Part shown: positions 1-8,583 of the stretch, piece by piece
Numbering within the stretch: position 1 is the first letter of the stretch
How the letters are laid out: the number at the start of each line of letters is the position of its first letter
Source: Burkholderiaceae bacterium
GTDB lineage: Bacteria > Pseudomonadota > Gammaproteobacteria > Burkholderiales > Burkholderiaceae_C
Reading direction: 5' to 3'
Length of the DNA stretch: 13,038 nt
Assembly: GCA_030726195.1 (NCBI GenBank)
Contig: JANREF010000263.1
Location: forward strand, 5,844-18,881
Notes under the pieces: model-generated
What the model was told of the DNA's origin: nothing
The model's database searches: none
Seen by the model: the letters and a program-made list of their open reading frames with translations, nothing else
Program-made: the position numbers and the translations under genes

Positions 1-494
1 TCTGCGCTCAACACCACGTCCACCGTCCCACTGGCGTCATCGCTGAGCTGGGCGTCCAATGCCGCGTTGCGCTGCGCGACACGGTCCAGCACATCTTGAT
101 CAGCGTCCACGACTGGCGCATCGTTGTGTGTTTCTGGGTCCGGTGCAGGTTCGTGATCTAGAAGGCCTTGTACAAACAAGTCCACCTCGTTGCCATAGGT
201 CACGCCCCGCGCTTCACACCACTGGCGCACTGCGCTCAACTGCGCTGGCGCCAAGCCTTGGCTGCGGTACACGGCCTGCCAATCGCGCTGGGCCATGAAT
301 GCGTCGTCAAAATCAGCCTGTACAAACGACAACTGCGGCCACTGCGTACGCAAGTTATGCAGGCGCGCTTCATCGCGGCGGTTGTCGGCCACGGTCACGC
401 TCGCGCCCATGCGCGCGCACCAGCGCGCCATAGCCAAGCCTGACACGCCAGCGCCTAGCACCAACACAGCAGATGAAGTCGTTTCTTGCGTCAT
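1..494 (-). CDS. murD: UDP-N-acetylmuramoyl-L-alanine--D-glutamate ligase MurD, N-terminal part (cut by window edge)
   Basis: MurD is the cytoplasmic ligase that adds D-glutamate to UDP-MurNAc-L-Ala using ATP. Only the first 164 codons are in the window. The protein opens MTQETTSSAVLVLGAGVSGL, with the Rossmann-like GAGVSG nucleotide-sugar loop at residues 14-19, followed by a second strand ending VTVADNRR (33-40). It begins 10 nt after the mraY stop, the usual dcw position. The ATG at 492-494 has only a weak Shine-Dalgarno, so translation probably depends on coupling with mraY. Oddity: after GNEVDLF (101-107), where family members usually reach the GTNGKT ATP loop within 10 to 20 residues, there is an acidic, proline-containing stretch that continues past the window edge without the loop. 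I infer a lineage-specific insertion. The identity is well supported by N-terminal motif plus context; the C-terminal domains cannot be seen. Confidence 0.93.
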   Translation of the reverse strand, partial: MTQETTSSAVLVLGAGVSGLAMARWCARMGASVTVADNRRDEARLHNLRTQWPQLSFVQADFDDAFMAQRDWQAVYRSQGLAPAQLSAVRQWCEARGVTYGNEVDLFVQGLLDHEPAPDPETHNDAPVVDADQDVLDRVAQRNAALDAQLSDDASGTVDVVLSA

Positions 495-504
495 GTCGTT
501 TGTT

Positions 505-1683
505 TCAACGAAGCTTCAAAGTTGACAAACCCACCAAGCACAACAGCATGGTGATGATCCAAAAGCGCACCACCACTTGGGTTTCGCGCCAGCCTTTTTT
601 CTCGAAGTGGTGATGCAAAGGCGCCATTTGCAGCAGCCGCTTGCCTTGGCCAAATCGACGTTTGGTGTACTTGAAGTAGCTCACTTGCAACATCACCGAT
701 AAGGCCTCGACCACGAAAATGCCACCCATGATGGCCAACACAATTTCTTGACGAACAATCACGGCAATCGTGCCCAGTGCCGCGCCCAAGGCCAAGGCGC
801 CCACATCGCCCATGAACACTTGCGCGGGGTGTGTGTTGAACCACAAAAACGCCAGACCCGCACCAGCCATGGCCGCACAAAAAATAAGCAGTTCGCCCGC
901 ACCTGGTATCGCGGGTAGCAACAAGTAGCGCGAAAAATTGGCATGACCTGTCACGTAGGCAAACACGCCCAAGGCAGAGCCCACCATGACCACAGGCATG
1001 ATGGCCAAGCCGTCTAGACCGTCCGTTAAATTGACCGCATTGCTAGAGCCCACAATCACCAAATACGTGAGCACCACAAAGCCAAACACGCCCAGCGGAT
1101 AGCTCACAGACTTGAAGAACGGCACCAGCAAACTCGCTGTTGGTGGCAAATCCACGTTAAAGCCCGACTGCACCCAGGTCACAAACAGTTCCCATACGCG
1201 TGCGTTGGACACTTCAGACACGCTGAAAACCAATGCCAGCGCGGCCAGCAATCCAATGAGTGACTGCCACGCATATTTTTCACGCGAGGGCATGCCCTCT
1301 GGGTCTTTGGCCACCACCTTGCGCCAGTCGTCTACCCAGCCGATTGCGCCAAAGGCCAAGGTCACGATGAGCACAATCCACATGAAACGGTTGCTCCAGT
1401 CGGACCACAGCAGCGTGGACAAGGCAATGGCAATCAATATCAGCACACCGCCCATGGTGGGTGTGCCGCTTTTGATCAAATGCGTTTGCATGGCGTACTC
1501 GCGGATGGGCTGGCCAATCTTGAGCGCGCTCAAGCGACGAATCACAGCCGGACCTGCCATCAGTCCAATCAGCAAAGCCGTCACCGCTGCCATCACAGCC
1601 CTGAAGGTGAGGTATTGAAATACCCGTAAAAATCCAAAATGTGGGGACAGGCTTTGCAGCCAATCTGCCAAATTAAGCAGCAT
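505..1683 (-). CDS. mraY: Phospho-N-acetylmuramoyl-pentapeptide transferase MraY
   Basis: MraY is the integral membrane enzyme that transfers phospho-MurNAc-pentapeptide from UDP to undecaprenyl phosphate, making lipid I. The 392-residue product has the usual length for proteobacteria and is full of hydrophobic segments. Diagnostic motifs are visible: GTPTMGG (73-79), the aspartate pair in GWVDDW (115-120), NLTDGLDG (218-225), [11 protein letters not shown] (285-295) and the PLHHHFE loop (355-361). The asparagine and aspartates of these cytoplasmic loops bind Mg2+ and substrate in the family. The ATG at 1681-1683 lies inside the end of murF (11-nt overlap), so it is translationally coupled to it. 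murD follows after 10 nt. Nothing is unusual; the identification is essentially certain. Confidence 0.98.
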   Translation of the reverse strand: MLLNLADWLQSLSPHFGFLRVFQYLTFRAVMAAVTALLIGLMAGPAVIRRLSALKIGQPIREYAMQTHLIKSGTPTMGGVLILIAIALSTLLWSDWSNRFMWIVLIVTLAFGAIGWVDDWRKVVAKDPEGMPSREKYAWQSLIGLLAALALVFSVSEVSNARVWELFVTWVQSGFNVDLPPTASLLVPFFKSVSYPLGVFGFVVLTYLVIVGSSNAVNLTDGLDGLAIMPVVMVGSALGVFAYVTGHANFSRYLLLPAIPGAGELLIFCAAMAGAGLAFLWFNTHPAQVFMGDVGALALGAALGTIAVIVRQEIVLAIMGGIFVVEALSVMLQVSYFKYTKRRFGQGKRLLQMAPLHHHFEKKGWRETQVVVRFWIITMLLCLVGLSTLKLR

Positions 1684-3193
1684 GACGCGCTCCTTCCTGA
1701 CCTACTGATTCACCATGACCTGCACTGGGCCAGGCTTGCTCTAACGCTCGCACCACGCGCTCCATACGCATAAAACGAGACCCCTTCACCAACACGCTGG
1801 CAGCGCCCAAGTCCTCACCCATACGGGCAGCGGCATGTGCCAGTGCATCCACATCGGCATGCCAGTGCAGCCTGGCGGCGTTTGCTGATGCCTCGTCGTG
1901 CAGCGCATACACCTCACGCCACCACTGGCCTGCCACATCGATGCGCTCAATACCTGCGGCCATAGCCGCAGCCAATACCTCTTGGTGGTAGGCCAAGCCT
2001 TGCGCACCAACCTCGCCCATGTCGCCCAGCACCAACCAGCGCGGCGCTGGCATGGCCGCCAACACCGCCACGGCGGCCTGCACGGAGTCGGGGTTGGCGT
2101 TGTAGGTGTCGTCCACCAGACCCACAGTTTGGGTGCCACGCTGCAAAACGGCAGCGCGTGAGCGCCCGCTCACAGCCTTGAATGTGCGCAGGCCTTGCTC
2201 GACCGCACTCACGGATATGCCACTGGCCAAAGCGCAAGCCGCTGCTGCCAGCGCATTGCGCACGTTGTGCTGGCCAGCCAAAGCCACGCGGGTGTGCAGC
2301 TCGCCCAGTGGCGTGCGCATGTGCAGCTGCCAGTGCGCGCCCTGCCACTGGGCGGTGCCGTACACGCTGGCGCTGTCGTCTTGATCGCAAAACGTCCACA
2401 CTTGGATATCGCGCGCTAGCGCGGCGGCGGCGTCTCGCCAGTGCTGGGTGTAGCGGTCGCTGTGCGGGAACACCGCAGCACCGTGCGCAGCCAGGGCTTG
2501 AAACACGGTGGCGTTTTCCGCTGCCACCGCATCGACGCTGTGCATGAACTCCAAGTGCTCACGCTGGGCGTTATTCACCAAGGCCACAGTAGGCTGCGCC
2601 ATGGCAGCCAAGCCTGCAATTTCACCCGGATGGTTCATGCCCAGCTCAACCACGGCACATTGGTGGTGGTTGCGCAAACGCAGCAAGGTTAGTGGCACGC
2701 CAATGTCGTTGTTGAAGTTGCCCGCAGTGGCCAAACTGTGTTCGCCATGGGCGGCCTGCAATATGGACGCAATCATTTGCGTCACAGTTGTTTTACCGTT
2801 GCTGCCCGTCACCGCGATCAGCGGCAAGTCCATGGTTTGACGCCACGCGCCAGCCCACTGGGCAAGGGCCTTGCGGGTATCCGGCACTTGCGCGCCGGCC
2901 AAGCCACTGGTGGCCAAACCGGTGTGTACCAGGGCCACGCCCACACCCAGCGCGGCTGCCTCGGGCAAGAACGCATGCGCATCAAAGCGCTCGCCTTGCA
3001 ACGCGACGAAGCAGTCGCTGGCATGCAAGCTGCGGGTATCGCTGTGCACACGCGCCTGACCCGCAGAGTCGTCGCCCGCAGCAGCCAACCAATGTTGTAT
3101 GCGCGGCTCGTCCACCATCACCGCACCGGGCAACTGGGGCAGCAATGCCACAGGGTGCCGCGCCATGGCGTGTTGCGGGGGCTTAGTGCTCAT
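1673..3193 (-). CDS. murF: UDP-N-acetylmuramoyl-tripeptide--D-alanyl-D-alanine ligase MurF
   Basis: MurF is the cytoplasmic ATP-dependent ligase that adds D-Ala-D-Ala to UDP-MurNAc-tripeptide, giving the pentapeptide used by MraY. The 506-residue protein is slightly longer than the common 450 to 480. Seen in order: an N-terminal substrate-binding domain with SDTRSL (51-56), the ATP loop GSNGKTT (130-136), [13 protein letters not shown] (159-171), [13 protein letters not shown] (183-195) with the Mg2+-binding Glu, [10 protein letters not shown] (207-216) and, in the C-terminal half, [10 protein letters not shown], which is typical of MurF and separates it from MurE. The ATG at 3191-3193 overlaps the murE TGA in an ATGA junction. 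The C terminus overlaps mraY by 11 nt. The extra length is mainly an N-terminal extension of about 25 residues before [14 protein letters not shown], so a later start is possible but no better one is evident. Confidence 0.97.
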   Translation of the reverse strand: MSTKPPQHAMARHPVALLPQLPGAVMVDEPRIQHWLAAAGDDSAGQARVHSDTRSLHASDCFVALQGERFDAHAFLPEAAALGVGVALVHTGLATSGLAGAQVPDTRKALAQWAGAWRQTMDLPLIAVTGSNGKTTVTQMIASILQAAHGEHSLATAGNFNNDIGVPLTLLRLRNHHQCAVVELGMNHPGEIAGLAAMAQPTVALVNNAQREHLEFMHSVDAVAAENATVFQALAAHGAAVFPHSDRYTQHWRDAAAALARDIQVWTFCDQDDSASVYGTAQWQGAHWQLHMRTPLGELHTRVALAGQHNVRNALAAAACALASGISVSAVEQGLRTFKAVSGRSRAAVLQRGTQTVGLVDDTYNANPDSVQAAVAVLAAMPAPRWLVLGDMGEVGAQGLAYHQEVLAAAMAAGIERIDVAGQWWREVYALHDEASANAARLHWHADVDALAHAAARMGEDLGAASVLVKGSRFMRMERVVRALEQAWPSAGHGESVGQEGARHAA

Positions 3194-4815
3194 AGCGTTG
3201 CCCCCGCACGCAAACTGCGCAGCGCCGCGCGCGCGACCTGCACATCAGAAAAGGGCGTGCGAACGCCTGCCACCTCTTGGTAGTCTTCGTGCCCTTTACC
3301 GGCAATCAACACCACGTCACCTGCGCCGGCTTTGGCAACGGCCATGGCAATCGCTTGCGCTCTGTCCACTTGCTGCAAAACGGTTTTGCTGTGCGCGTGG
3401 TCATGGGCCAAGGCGGCCGACATGAGTTGATCCACAATGGTTTGTGGGTCTTCGCTGCGGGGGTTGTCGCTGGTGAACACCACCGCATCGGCATGCTCAA
3501 GCGCCAGTTGCGCCATGGGCGCGCGTTTGCTTGCATCCCTGTCACCGCCACAACCCAAGACGCACCACAAGCGGGCTGCATTGCCTGCCACAATCGGGCG
3601 CAAGGCTTGCAAGGCTTGGGCCACCGCGTCTGGCGTATGTGCATAGTCGACCAGCACGCGTATGTCACTGCGCTGCTCATCCACCAATTCCATGCGCCCT
3701 GGCACCGCGTGCAGGTTGGCGCATGCGGCCACAGCATCGGCCAAGCCAATACCCAAGGCCCGCATGCTGGCCAACACACACAGCATATTGCTCACGTTGT
3801 ACTGGCCCAGCATGCGCACATCCATGGCCTGCGTTTGCACGCATGCGCCGCTTGCGTACTCCTGCACGTCAAAGGCCAAGCCCAACGCACTGGGGCGTAC
3901 GTTGCGTGCCTGCAGCCGTGCGGGCGCAGCACGGACGGCATCACCACTACCGGGCGCGCCGTCTATACCAACCGTCCACAGATCCAGCGCCGCAACGCCA
4001 CCTTGCGCCTGTGCATCACGCAGCTCTTGCACCAAGGCTGCGCCATGCGCATCGTCGGTGTTGACAACGGCGGCCTGCAACTGCGGCCAAGCGAACAAGC
4101 TGCGCTTGGCCAGCCAGTAGCTGTGCATGCTGTCGTGGTAATCCAAATGGTCTTGCGACAGATTGCTGAACACCGCGACTTTGATATGGGTACCGCTCAA
4201 GCGGTGCTCTTGCAACCCTATGCTGGAAGCTTCCATGGCACAGGCCGTCAGACCCGTGCGCGAGAAGTCGGCCAAGGTGTGTTGCAAGCGTATGGGGTCT
4301 GGCGTGGTCAGCCCGGTTTGCACCAAGGCATCTGTGCGGCCCACGCCCAGCGTACCGACCAAGCCGCAAGTGCTCCCTGCCGCGCTGAGCGCCTGAGCCA
4401 ACCACCATGTGATGGACGTTTTGCCATTGGTGCCGGTGACTGCAACCACATCCAGTTGCGCACTGGGCTGCCCCTCAAACAAAGCCGCAATCTCGCCACA
4501 CATGGCTTTTAGGTCACTCACCAACGCCACGCGGGGGTCTTGTACCAAGGAAGCGGGCAAGGCGCTGGTCTCAACGTCTTGCGCCTCTGCCACAGCGCAC
4601 ACAGCGCCTTTAGACAAGGCTGCGGCAACAAAGCCGCGCGCATCCAAGGCGTAGCCTGGCCAAGCAACAAAAGCGTCGCCGGCTTGCACGCGGCGGCTGT
4701 CGCCACACAATTGACGCACGTCACGCGCGCGCAACCAATCCACCACGTCTTGCGCGGTGTGCAACTGCACGTGCGGCGTGGCGCAGGTTTGTGCTGTGGG
4801 CATGGGCGCGCTCAA
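3190..4815 (-). CDS. murE: UDP-N-acetylmuramoyl-tripeptide synthetase MurE, meso-diaminopimelate type
   Basis: MurE adds the third stem-peptide residue to UDP-MurNAc-L-Ala-D-Glu. The 541-residue protein contains GDSRRV (38-43) in the uridine-binding domain, the ATP loop GTNGKTS (128-134), TTPDP (170-174), MEASSIGL (194-201), the DHLDYH motif (222-227), WLAKRSLF (234-241) with the lysine that is carbamylated in the family, YAHTPDA (391-397), GCGGDRD (421-427), DNPRSEDP (450-457) and AGKGHE (505-510). The DNPR motif is the known hallmark of enzymes that select meso-diaminopimelate, so a Gram-negative type A1-gamma wall is expected. It is somewhat longer than the usual 490 to 500 residues, with extra sequence around residues 262-312 (Ala/Gly-rich). 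It starts by ATGA overlap with ftsI and ends by ATGA overlap with murF. Confidence 0.98.
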   Translation of the reverse strand: MSAPMPTAQTCATPHVQLHTAQDVVDWLRARDVRQLCGDSRRVQAGDAFVAWPGYALDARGFVAAALSKGAVCAVAEAQDVETSALPASLVQDPRVALVSDLKAMCGEIAALFEGQPSAQLDVVAVTGTNGKTSITWWLAQALSAAGSTCGLVGTLGVGRTDALVQTGLTTPDPIRLQHTLADFSRTGLTACAMEASSIGLQEHRLSGTHIKVAVFSNLSQDHLDYHDSMHSYWLAKRSLFAWPQLQAAVVNTDDAHGAALVQELRDAQAQGGVAALDLWTVGIDGAPGSGDAVRAAPARLQARNVRPSALGLAFDVQEYASGACVQTQAMDVRMLGQYNVSNMLCVLASMRALGIGLADAVAACANLHAVPGRMELVDEQRSDIRVLVDYAHTPDAVAQALQALRPIVAGNAARLWCVLGCGGDRDASKRAPMAQLALEHADAVVFTSDNPRSEDPQTIVDQLMSAALAHDHAHSKTVLQQVDRAQAIAMAVAKAGAGDVVLIAGKGHEDYQEVAGVRTPFSDVQVARAALRSLRAGATL

Positions 4816-6545
4816 AACGACTCCTCCACGCCCACGGCATTGATGTTGGGGCGCACGGTTTGGTCGGGCTGCAAGCCCATGATGCGCAGCGTGTTTTGCA
4901 CGGTTTGACTGAACACGGGTGCTGCGACCAAGCCGCCATAAAACTGACCTTTGCGCGGCTCGTCGATCATGACGGCCACCACAATCTTGGGCTTGTCCGC
5001 AGGTGCGTAGCCCACGAAAAACGCGCGGTATTTATTGGCGTAGCCCTTGCCCTCTACTTTGCGTGCTGTACCGGTTTTGCCTGCCACCGAGTAGCCCAAG
5101 GTTTGCGCTTTGGGGGCTGTGCCTTCGTCGCCGGTGGCCAAGGCCAGCATGGTGCGCACTTGCGCAGCCACTTGCGGCGAGAACACCGGTATGCCTGCGA
5201 CTGGGCCGTTGGTTTTGAGCATGGTCAACGGCGCGATATCGCCATTGCGCGCAAACACGGTGTAGGCATGGGCGAGCTGGAACACGGACGCCGACAAACC
5301 ATAGCCATAACTCATGGTGGCCTTTTCCACGGGACGCCATGACTCGTAATTGCGCAAACGGCCGCTGGCTGCGCCGGGAAAGGGAATCACCGGCTTTTGG
5401 CCAATGCCCACTTGCGTGAAGGTTTGCCACATGGCCTGCGCAGGCAGCTCCATGGAAATTTTGACGGTGCCCACGTTGCTGGACTTCTCGACAATTTCAC
5501 TCACCGTGAGCACGCCGTGCTCGTGCGAGTCGCTGATGCGGTGGCGACCAATGTTGATGTAGCCCGGTGCGGTTTCAAACCTAGTTTGAGGAGTGACCAC
5601 GCCACTGTCCAACGCCAACGCCACCACGAACGGCTTCATGGTGGAGCCCGGCTCAAAAGTATCTGTGATGGAGCGGTTGCGCAGCGTGTCGCCGCTCAGG
5701 TTTTGGCGGGCGCTGGGGTCGTAGCTGGGGTAGTTGGCCAAGGCCAAAACCTCCCCACTTTGCGCATCCAGCACCACGGCGCTGCCGCTTTTTGCGTTGT
5801 GCAACTGCACCGCATTGCGCAGCTGGTCGTAGGCAAAAAACTGTACCTTGCTGTCTATGGACAGCTGTATGTCCTTGCCATTCACCGGTGGGATGACGTC
5901 GCGCAGGTCCTCAATGATGGAGCCCATGCGGTCTTTGAGCACACGACGCGAACCCGAATGGCCAGACAGCTGCGTGTTGAAGGCCAGCTCTATGCCCTCT
6001 ATGCCTTTGTTTTCAATATTGGTGAAGCCCACCACGTGGGCGGCCGCTTGTGCCTCGGGGTATTGGCGCTTGTACTCTTTGGTGTCTGACACACCTGTGA
6101 TGTTCAAGGCCTTGATGCGTTCACGCGTGGGCTCATCCACTTGGCGCTTGAGGTACACAAAACCGTCGGCAGAACGCTTGATGCGCTCGGTCAAGGCTGT
6201 TTTACTCATGTCCAACAACTTGGCCAGCTGGCCCAGCTGCGGGTTGTTCACATCCGCGCCGTCGGCCCATATGCCGTACGCAGGCACACTGCTGGCCAAA
6301 ATCAAACCGTTGCGGTCCAGCACGCGGCCGCGGCTTGCTGGCAGCTCGATGTTGCGCGCAAAGCGGGCCTCACCTTGCTTTTGAAAAAAGTCGTTGCCCA
6401 ACAATTGCACATACACCGCGCGCCCCGCCAAACCGGCAAAGGCCAAAGCCAACAAGGCCAGCACAAAGCGGCTGCGCCACACGGGTGTGCGGCTGGCCAG
6501 CAATGGGCTGGCGCTGTATGCAATCGTGTGACGCCCGCTGCTCAT
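4812..6545 (-). CDS. ftsI: Peptidoglycan D,D-transpeptidase FtsI (PBP3)
   Basis: FtsI is the septum-specific class B penicillin-binding protein that cross-links peptidoglycan in the periplasm together with FtsW. The 577-residue product has a short cytoplasmic tail, one membrane anchor at about residues 26-44, the RGRVLDRNG signature of the pedestal domain (72-80), then the transpeptidase domain. The active-site motifs are intact: STMK (301-304, nucleophile Ser301), SSN (355-357) and KTGT (490-493). GYGLSAS (414-420) and the FVGYAP region (510-515) also match PBP3. The length matches E. coli FtsI (588). The ATG at 6543-6545 forms an ATGA junction with the ftsL stop, and the gene's end overlaps murE by 4 nt. 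No unusual feature was seen. Confidence 0.98.
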   Translation of the reverse strand: MSSGRHTIAYSASPLLASRTPVWRSRFVLALLALAFAGLAGRAVYVQLLGNDFFQKQGEARFARNIELPASRGRVLDRNGLILASSVPAYGIWADGADVNNPQLGQLAKLLDMSKTALTERIKRSADGFVYLKRQVDEPTRERIKALNITGVSDTKEYKRQYPEAQAAAHVVGFTNIENKGIEGIELAFNTQLSGHSGSRRVLKDRMGSIIEDLRDVIPPVNGKDIQLSIDSKVQFFAYDQLRNAVQLHNAKSGSAVVLDAQSGEVLALANYPSYDPSARQNLSGDTLRNRSITDTFEPGSTMKPFVVALALDSGVVTPQTRFETAPGYINIGRHRISDSHEHGVLTVSEIVEKSSNVGTVKISMELPAQAMWQTFTQVGIGQKPVIPFPGAASGRLRNYESWRPVEKATMSYGYGLSASVFQLAHAYTVFARNGDIAPLTMLKTNGPVAGIPVFSPQVAAQVRTMLALATGDEGTAPKAQTLGYSVAGKTGTARKVEGKGYANKYRAFFVGYAPADKPKIVVAVMIDEPRKGQFYGGLVAAPVFSQTVQNTLRIMGLQPDQTVRPNINAVGVEESF

Positions 6546-6853
6546 TGGCCGCCCACCTCGGGTTCACCGTGCGCAAGCGCATCGGCGCTGGCTTCGTGAC
6601 TCACGTATTGCGTGATGCTGGGGTCGGGCGCGCGCATGTTCAAGCGCGTGGTGGCCATGTGCTGCACGCGACCAGGCGCGGCCTCGGCCCGGCGCTGTAC
6701 GCGCAAGGACTCAAAGTCGCTGGCCAGCTGGCGCTGCACGGCAGACGCTTGGTCTACCGCGTTGTACAAACGGCGAGACTGGTACTGCGTGTTCACCAAC
6801 GCAAACGCGGTGCCCAACACCGCAAGTACCAACGCCGCATTCACCCGAATCAC
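6542..6853 (-). CDS. ftsL: Cell division protein FtsL
   Basis: FtsL is a small bitopic inner-membrane protein that forms the FtsQLB complex and activates septal synthesis by FtsWI. The 103-residue protein starts with a short MIRVN tail, one transmembrane helix at about residues 5-20, and then a periplasmic stretch with heptad-like spacing ([19 protein letters not shown]), as expected for the FtsL/FtsB coiled coil. Identification rests on this architecture and on the invariant rsmH-ftsL-ftsI order, because FtsL sequences diverge strongly. The start is a GTG at 6851-6853 that overlaps the rsmH TGA in a GTGA junction. It is preceded by a strong GGAGGT Shine-Dalgarno inside the rsmH C-terminal codons, six bases away. 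Confidence 0.93.
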   Translation of the reverse strand: MIRVNAALVLAVLGTAFALVNTQYQSRRLYNAVDQASAVQRQLASDFESLRVQRRAEAAPGRVQHMATTRLNMRAPDPSITQYVSHEASADALAHGEPEVGGQ

Positions 6854-7767
6854 AAGGCCACCTCCGTGCGCCGCGCCACACGCATCACGGCGCTGCGTGA
6901 GCGTGGGTTGCCCGCGACTTCTTCGGCGCTGGCTTTGACGCGGCCCAGGGCCTCAAGCCTGAGTGGCGCAGGCGGCGCAAACAGCGCGCGACGGTCCACC
7001 ACCTCACGCGCGTGCAGCGCAATGAACTGCTTGACCATGCGGTCTTCCAACGAATGAAAGCTGATCACCACCAAGCGGCCATTGGGTTTCAACAAGCGCA
7101 CACTGGCGTCTAGCGCTTGTTGCAGCTCCTCAAGCTCGGCGTTGATGAAAATCCGAAAAGCCTGAAATGTCCGCGTTGCAGGGTCCTTGCCCGGCTCGCG
7201 GGTTTTGACCGCGCTAGCCACGACCTGGGCCAACTCAAGGGTGGTTCGAATAACGCCCCGTTCCTGTCGGCAACGATCAATCGCCTTTGCAATCTGTACA
7301 GCAAACCGTTCTTCGCCATATTCACGAATCACCTCCGTTATTTCAGTAAGTGGGGCATCTTTGAGCCAGTCGGCCACGCTCATGCCACGCGTCGTGTCCA
7401 TGCGCATGTCCAGCGGGCCGTCTCTGCGAAACGAGAAGCCTCGGCTCGCGTCGTCTAATTGGGGGGAGCTCACACCCAAGTCCATCAACAAGCCATCTAC
7501 GCTGGCGTCGGGCAAGTCGGCAATGGTGTGAAACGCTTGGTGGCGAATGGCAAAGCGTGGGTCTGTCCAAGTTTGCGCATGGGCAACCGCCTGGGGATCT
7601 CGGTCAACACCGAGCAAACGGCCTTGGTCGCCGAGCTGCTGCAAAATTAAGGCGGAGTGACCGCCTCGACCGAACGTGGCATCGACGTAGTGCCCGCTGG
7701 GCTGGATGCTCAAAGCATCGACCGCCTCTTGCAACAAGACGGTGTCGTGCGACCATTGCGTGTTCAA
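6850..7767 (-). CDS. rsmH: 16S rRNA (cytosine(1402)-N(4))-methyltransferase RsmH
   Basis: RsmH (formerly MraW) uses S-adenosylmethionine to methylate N4 of C1402 in 16S rRNA, tuning the ribosomal P site. The 305-residue protein shows the SAM-binding [10 protein letters not shown] (29-38), GVDRDP (53-58), [11 protein letters not shown] (95-105), DGPLDMRMD (116-124), the inserted helical domain, [15 protein letters not shown] (201-215) and SFHSLEDR (236-243). All are signatures of the family. The start is a TTG at 7765-7767; the reading begins [12 protein letters not shown], which aligns well with known RsmH starts. An AAGG Shine-Dalgarno sits seven bases upstream and overlaps the mraZ stop, so the gene is coupled to mraZ. 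The in-frame upstream region meets the mraZ end and gives no better start. Confidence 0.97.
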   Translation of the reverse strand: MNTQWSHDTVLLQEAVDALSIQPSGHYVDATFGRGGHSALILQQLGDQGRLLGVDRDPQAVAHAQTWTDPRFAIRHQAFHTIADLPDASVDGLLMDLGVSSPQLDDASRGFSFRRDGPLDMRMDTTRGMSVADWLKDAPLTEITEVIREYGEERFAVQIAKAIDRCRQERGVIRTTLELAQVVASAVKTREPGKDPATRTFQAFRIFINAELEELQQALDASVRLLKPNGRLVVISFHSLEDRMVKQFIALHAREVVDRRALFAPPAPLRLEALGRVKASAEEVAGNPRSRSAVMRVARRTEVAL

Positions 7768-7776
7768 GCCAGCGCC

Positions 7777-8205
7777 TTAAAAGGAAAAGTCTTTGAACAC
7801 ATCGGGCATGTCGCCCTTCATGGCCTGGGCTTCTTGCGCCGCGTATGCGCCCGCGTCCCACAGCTCGAAGTAGCTGCCCATGCCCAGCAACATCACATCC
7901 TTTTCGATACCGGATGCTGTGCGCAACTCTGGCGAAATCAGCACGCGAGACGTGCCGTCCATCTCCACATCGGAGGCGTTACCCAAAAAGATACGCTTCC
8001 ACCACTGCGCTTGCATGGGCAAGGCCGCAATGCGTGCGCGAAAGCCTTCCCAAGCGGGCCTGGGGAAAATCATCAAGCAGCCGTGTGGATGTTTGGTGAT
8101 CGTCAGGCAGCCCTGCGCGTCGCCTTGCAACGCGTCACGATACCGGGTCGGCACTGACAGCCGCCCCTTGGCATCGAGATTTAGAGATGAAGCCCCTTGA
8201 AACAC
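7777..8205 (-). CDS. mraZ: Transcriptional regulator MraZ
   Basis: MraZ is an AbrB-like DNA-binding protein, first gene of the dcw cluster, and autoregulates that operon by binding short direct repeats upstream of itself. The 142-residue product begins [15 protein letters not shown] and contains both family half-motifs, DAKGR (11-15) and DGTSR (83-87), one in each swapped-hairpin repeat, which bind DNA. I place the start at the GTG at 8203-8205 because MFQGA is where family members begin, because AAGGA lies nine bases upstream, and because longer readings from the GTG at 8236-8238 would begin inside the MraZ operator. The gene is followed by rsmH after nine bases. Expression is probably controlled by the four-repeat operator at 8221-8260. 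Confidence 0.95.
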   Translation of the reverse strand: MFQGASSLNLDAKGRLSVPTRYRDALQGDAQGCLTITKHPHGCLMIFPRPAWEGFRARIAALPMQAQWWKRIFLGNASDVEMDGTSRVLISPELRTASGIEKDVMLLGMGSYFELWDAGAYAAQEAQAMKGDMPDVFKDFSF

Positions 8206-8214
8206 CGTAATCAA

Positions 8215-8219
8215 TCCTT
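8215..8219 (-). promoter_or_regulatory. Ribosome binding site that fixes the mraZ start
   Basis: On the minus strand the bases read AAGGA, followed by nine bases and then GTG at 8203-8205. It lies immediately downstream of the last MraZ box. It supports the shorter mraZ reading over the 11-codon-longer one. Confidence 0.6.
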
Positions 8220-8220
8220 G

Positions 8221-8260
8221 AAAAACACTTTTCACCACTTAATTGCACTTTTTGACACTT
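8221..8260 (-). promoter_or_regulatory. MraZ operator: four AAGTG boxes with exact 10-bp period
   Basis: Read on the minus strand the segment is four consecutive 10-mers: AAGTGTCAAA (8251-8260), AAGTGCAATT (8241-8250), AAGTGGTGAA (8231-8240) and AAGTGTTTTT (8221-8230). The AAGTG core is identical in all four, and three of the four have a further A in front. MraZ is known to bind arrays of GTG-containing repeats spaced by one helical turn upstream of its own gene (GTGGG type in E. coli, AAAGTG type in mollicutes). Position directly before mraZ, orientation and spacing all fit. I infer autoregulation of the dcw operon here; the binding itself is not shown by sequence alone. Confidence 0.88.
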
Positions 8261-8346
8261 TAGCAGGAAATCGGTGTCACGCAACCCATTTGGTGAGTTT
8301 TTTTCAATGGAATCAATGACTTAGATGCCAATCGCGGCAAATATTC

Positions 8347-8352
8347 ATTATA
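8347..8352 (-). promoter_or_regulatory. Possible -10 element of the mraZ/dcw promoter
   Basis: The minus strand reads a perfect TATAAT within an AT-rich patch (8341-8400). The hexamer 17 bases upstream, TCGTTA, is a poor -35. If used, transcription would begin near 8340, leaving about 135 nt of leader that contains the MraZ boxes. A weaker alternative is TTGCGT followed 16 bases later by TAAAGT, abutting the first MraZ box. I cannot choose between them with certainty. Confidence 0.35.
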
Positions 8353-8562
8353 AAAAGTGTTTAAAAATTAACGACTTACAAATTGCAATAGATGTGAGTT
8401 GTTAGGGTTTTTGACCTCAGAAATCTCATGCACAAAGTGCAACGATGCGGCACCGCCACGGCGAAAACGCACTGTAGCGGCAATACAGCGCCCAACCGCA
8501 TCGGTGGCTCATGGCGTTTGAGTGGGGCTGCGGGGCAGCGCAGGGTCTTGGTTGAGTCGTTG

Positions 8563-8583
8563 CAAGGCCCTTGCTGGGCCTTG
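8563..8583. repeat. Perfect 8-bp inverted repeat with 5-base loop
   Basis: CAAGGCCC, loop TTGCT, then GGGCCTTG. It sits in the middle of the non-coding stretch between dksA and mraZ. No T-run follows on either strand, so it is not a standard intrinsic terminator. Role unknown; it could be part of a structured RNA or simply chance in GC-rich DNA. Confidence 0.5.

Noticed and set aside
3277..4512. A 411-codon plus-strand frame opposite murE
   Set aside because: murE on the minus strand has all its catalytic motifs over the same bases; long antisense frames are common in GC-rich DNA and this one shows no recognisable domain.
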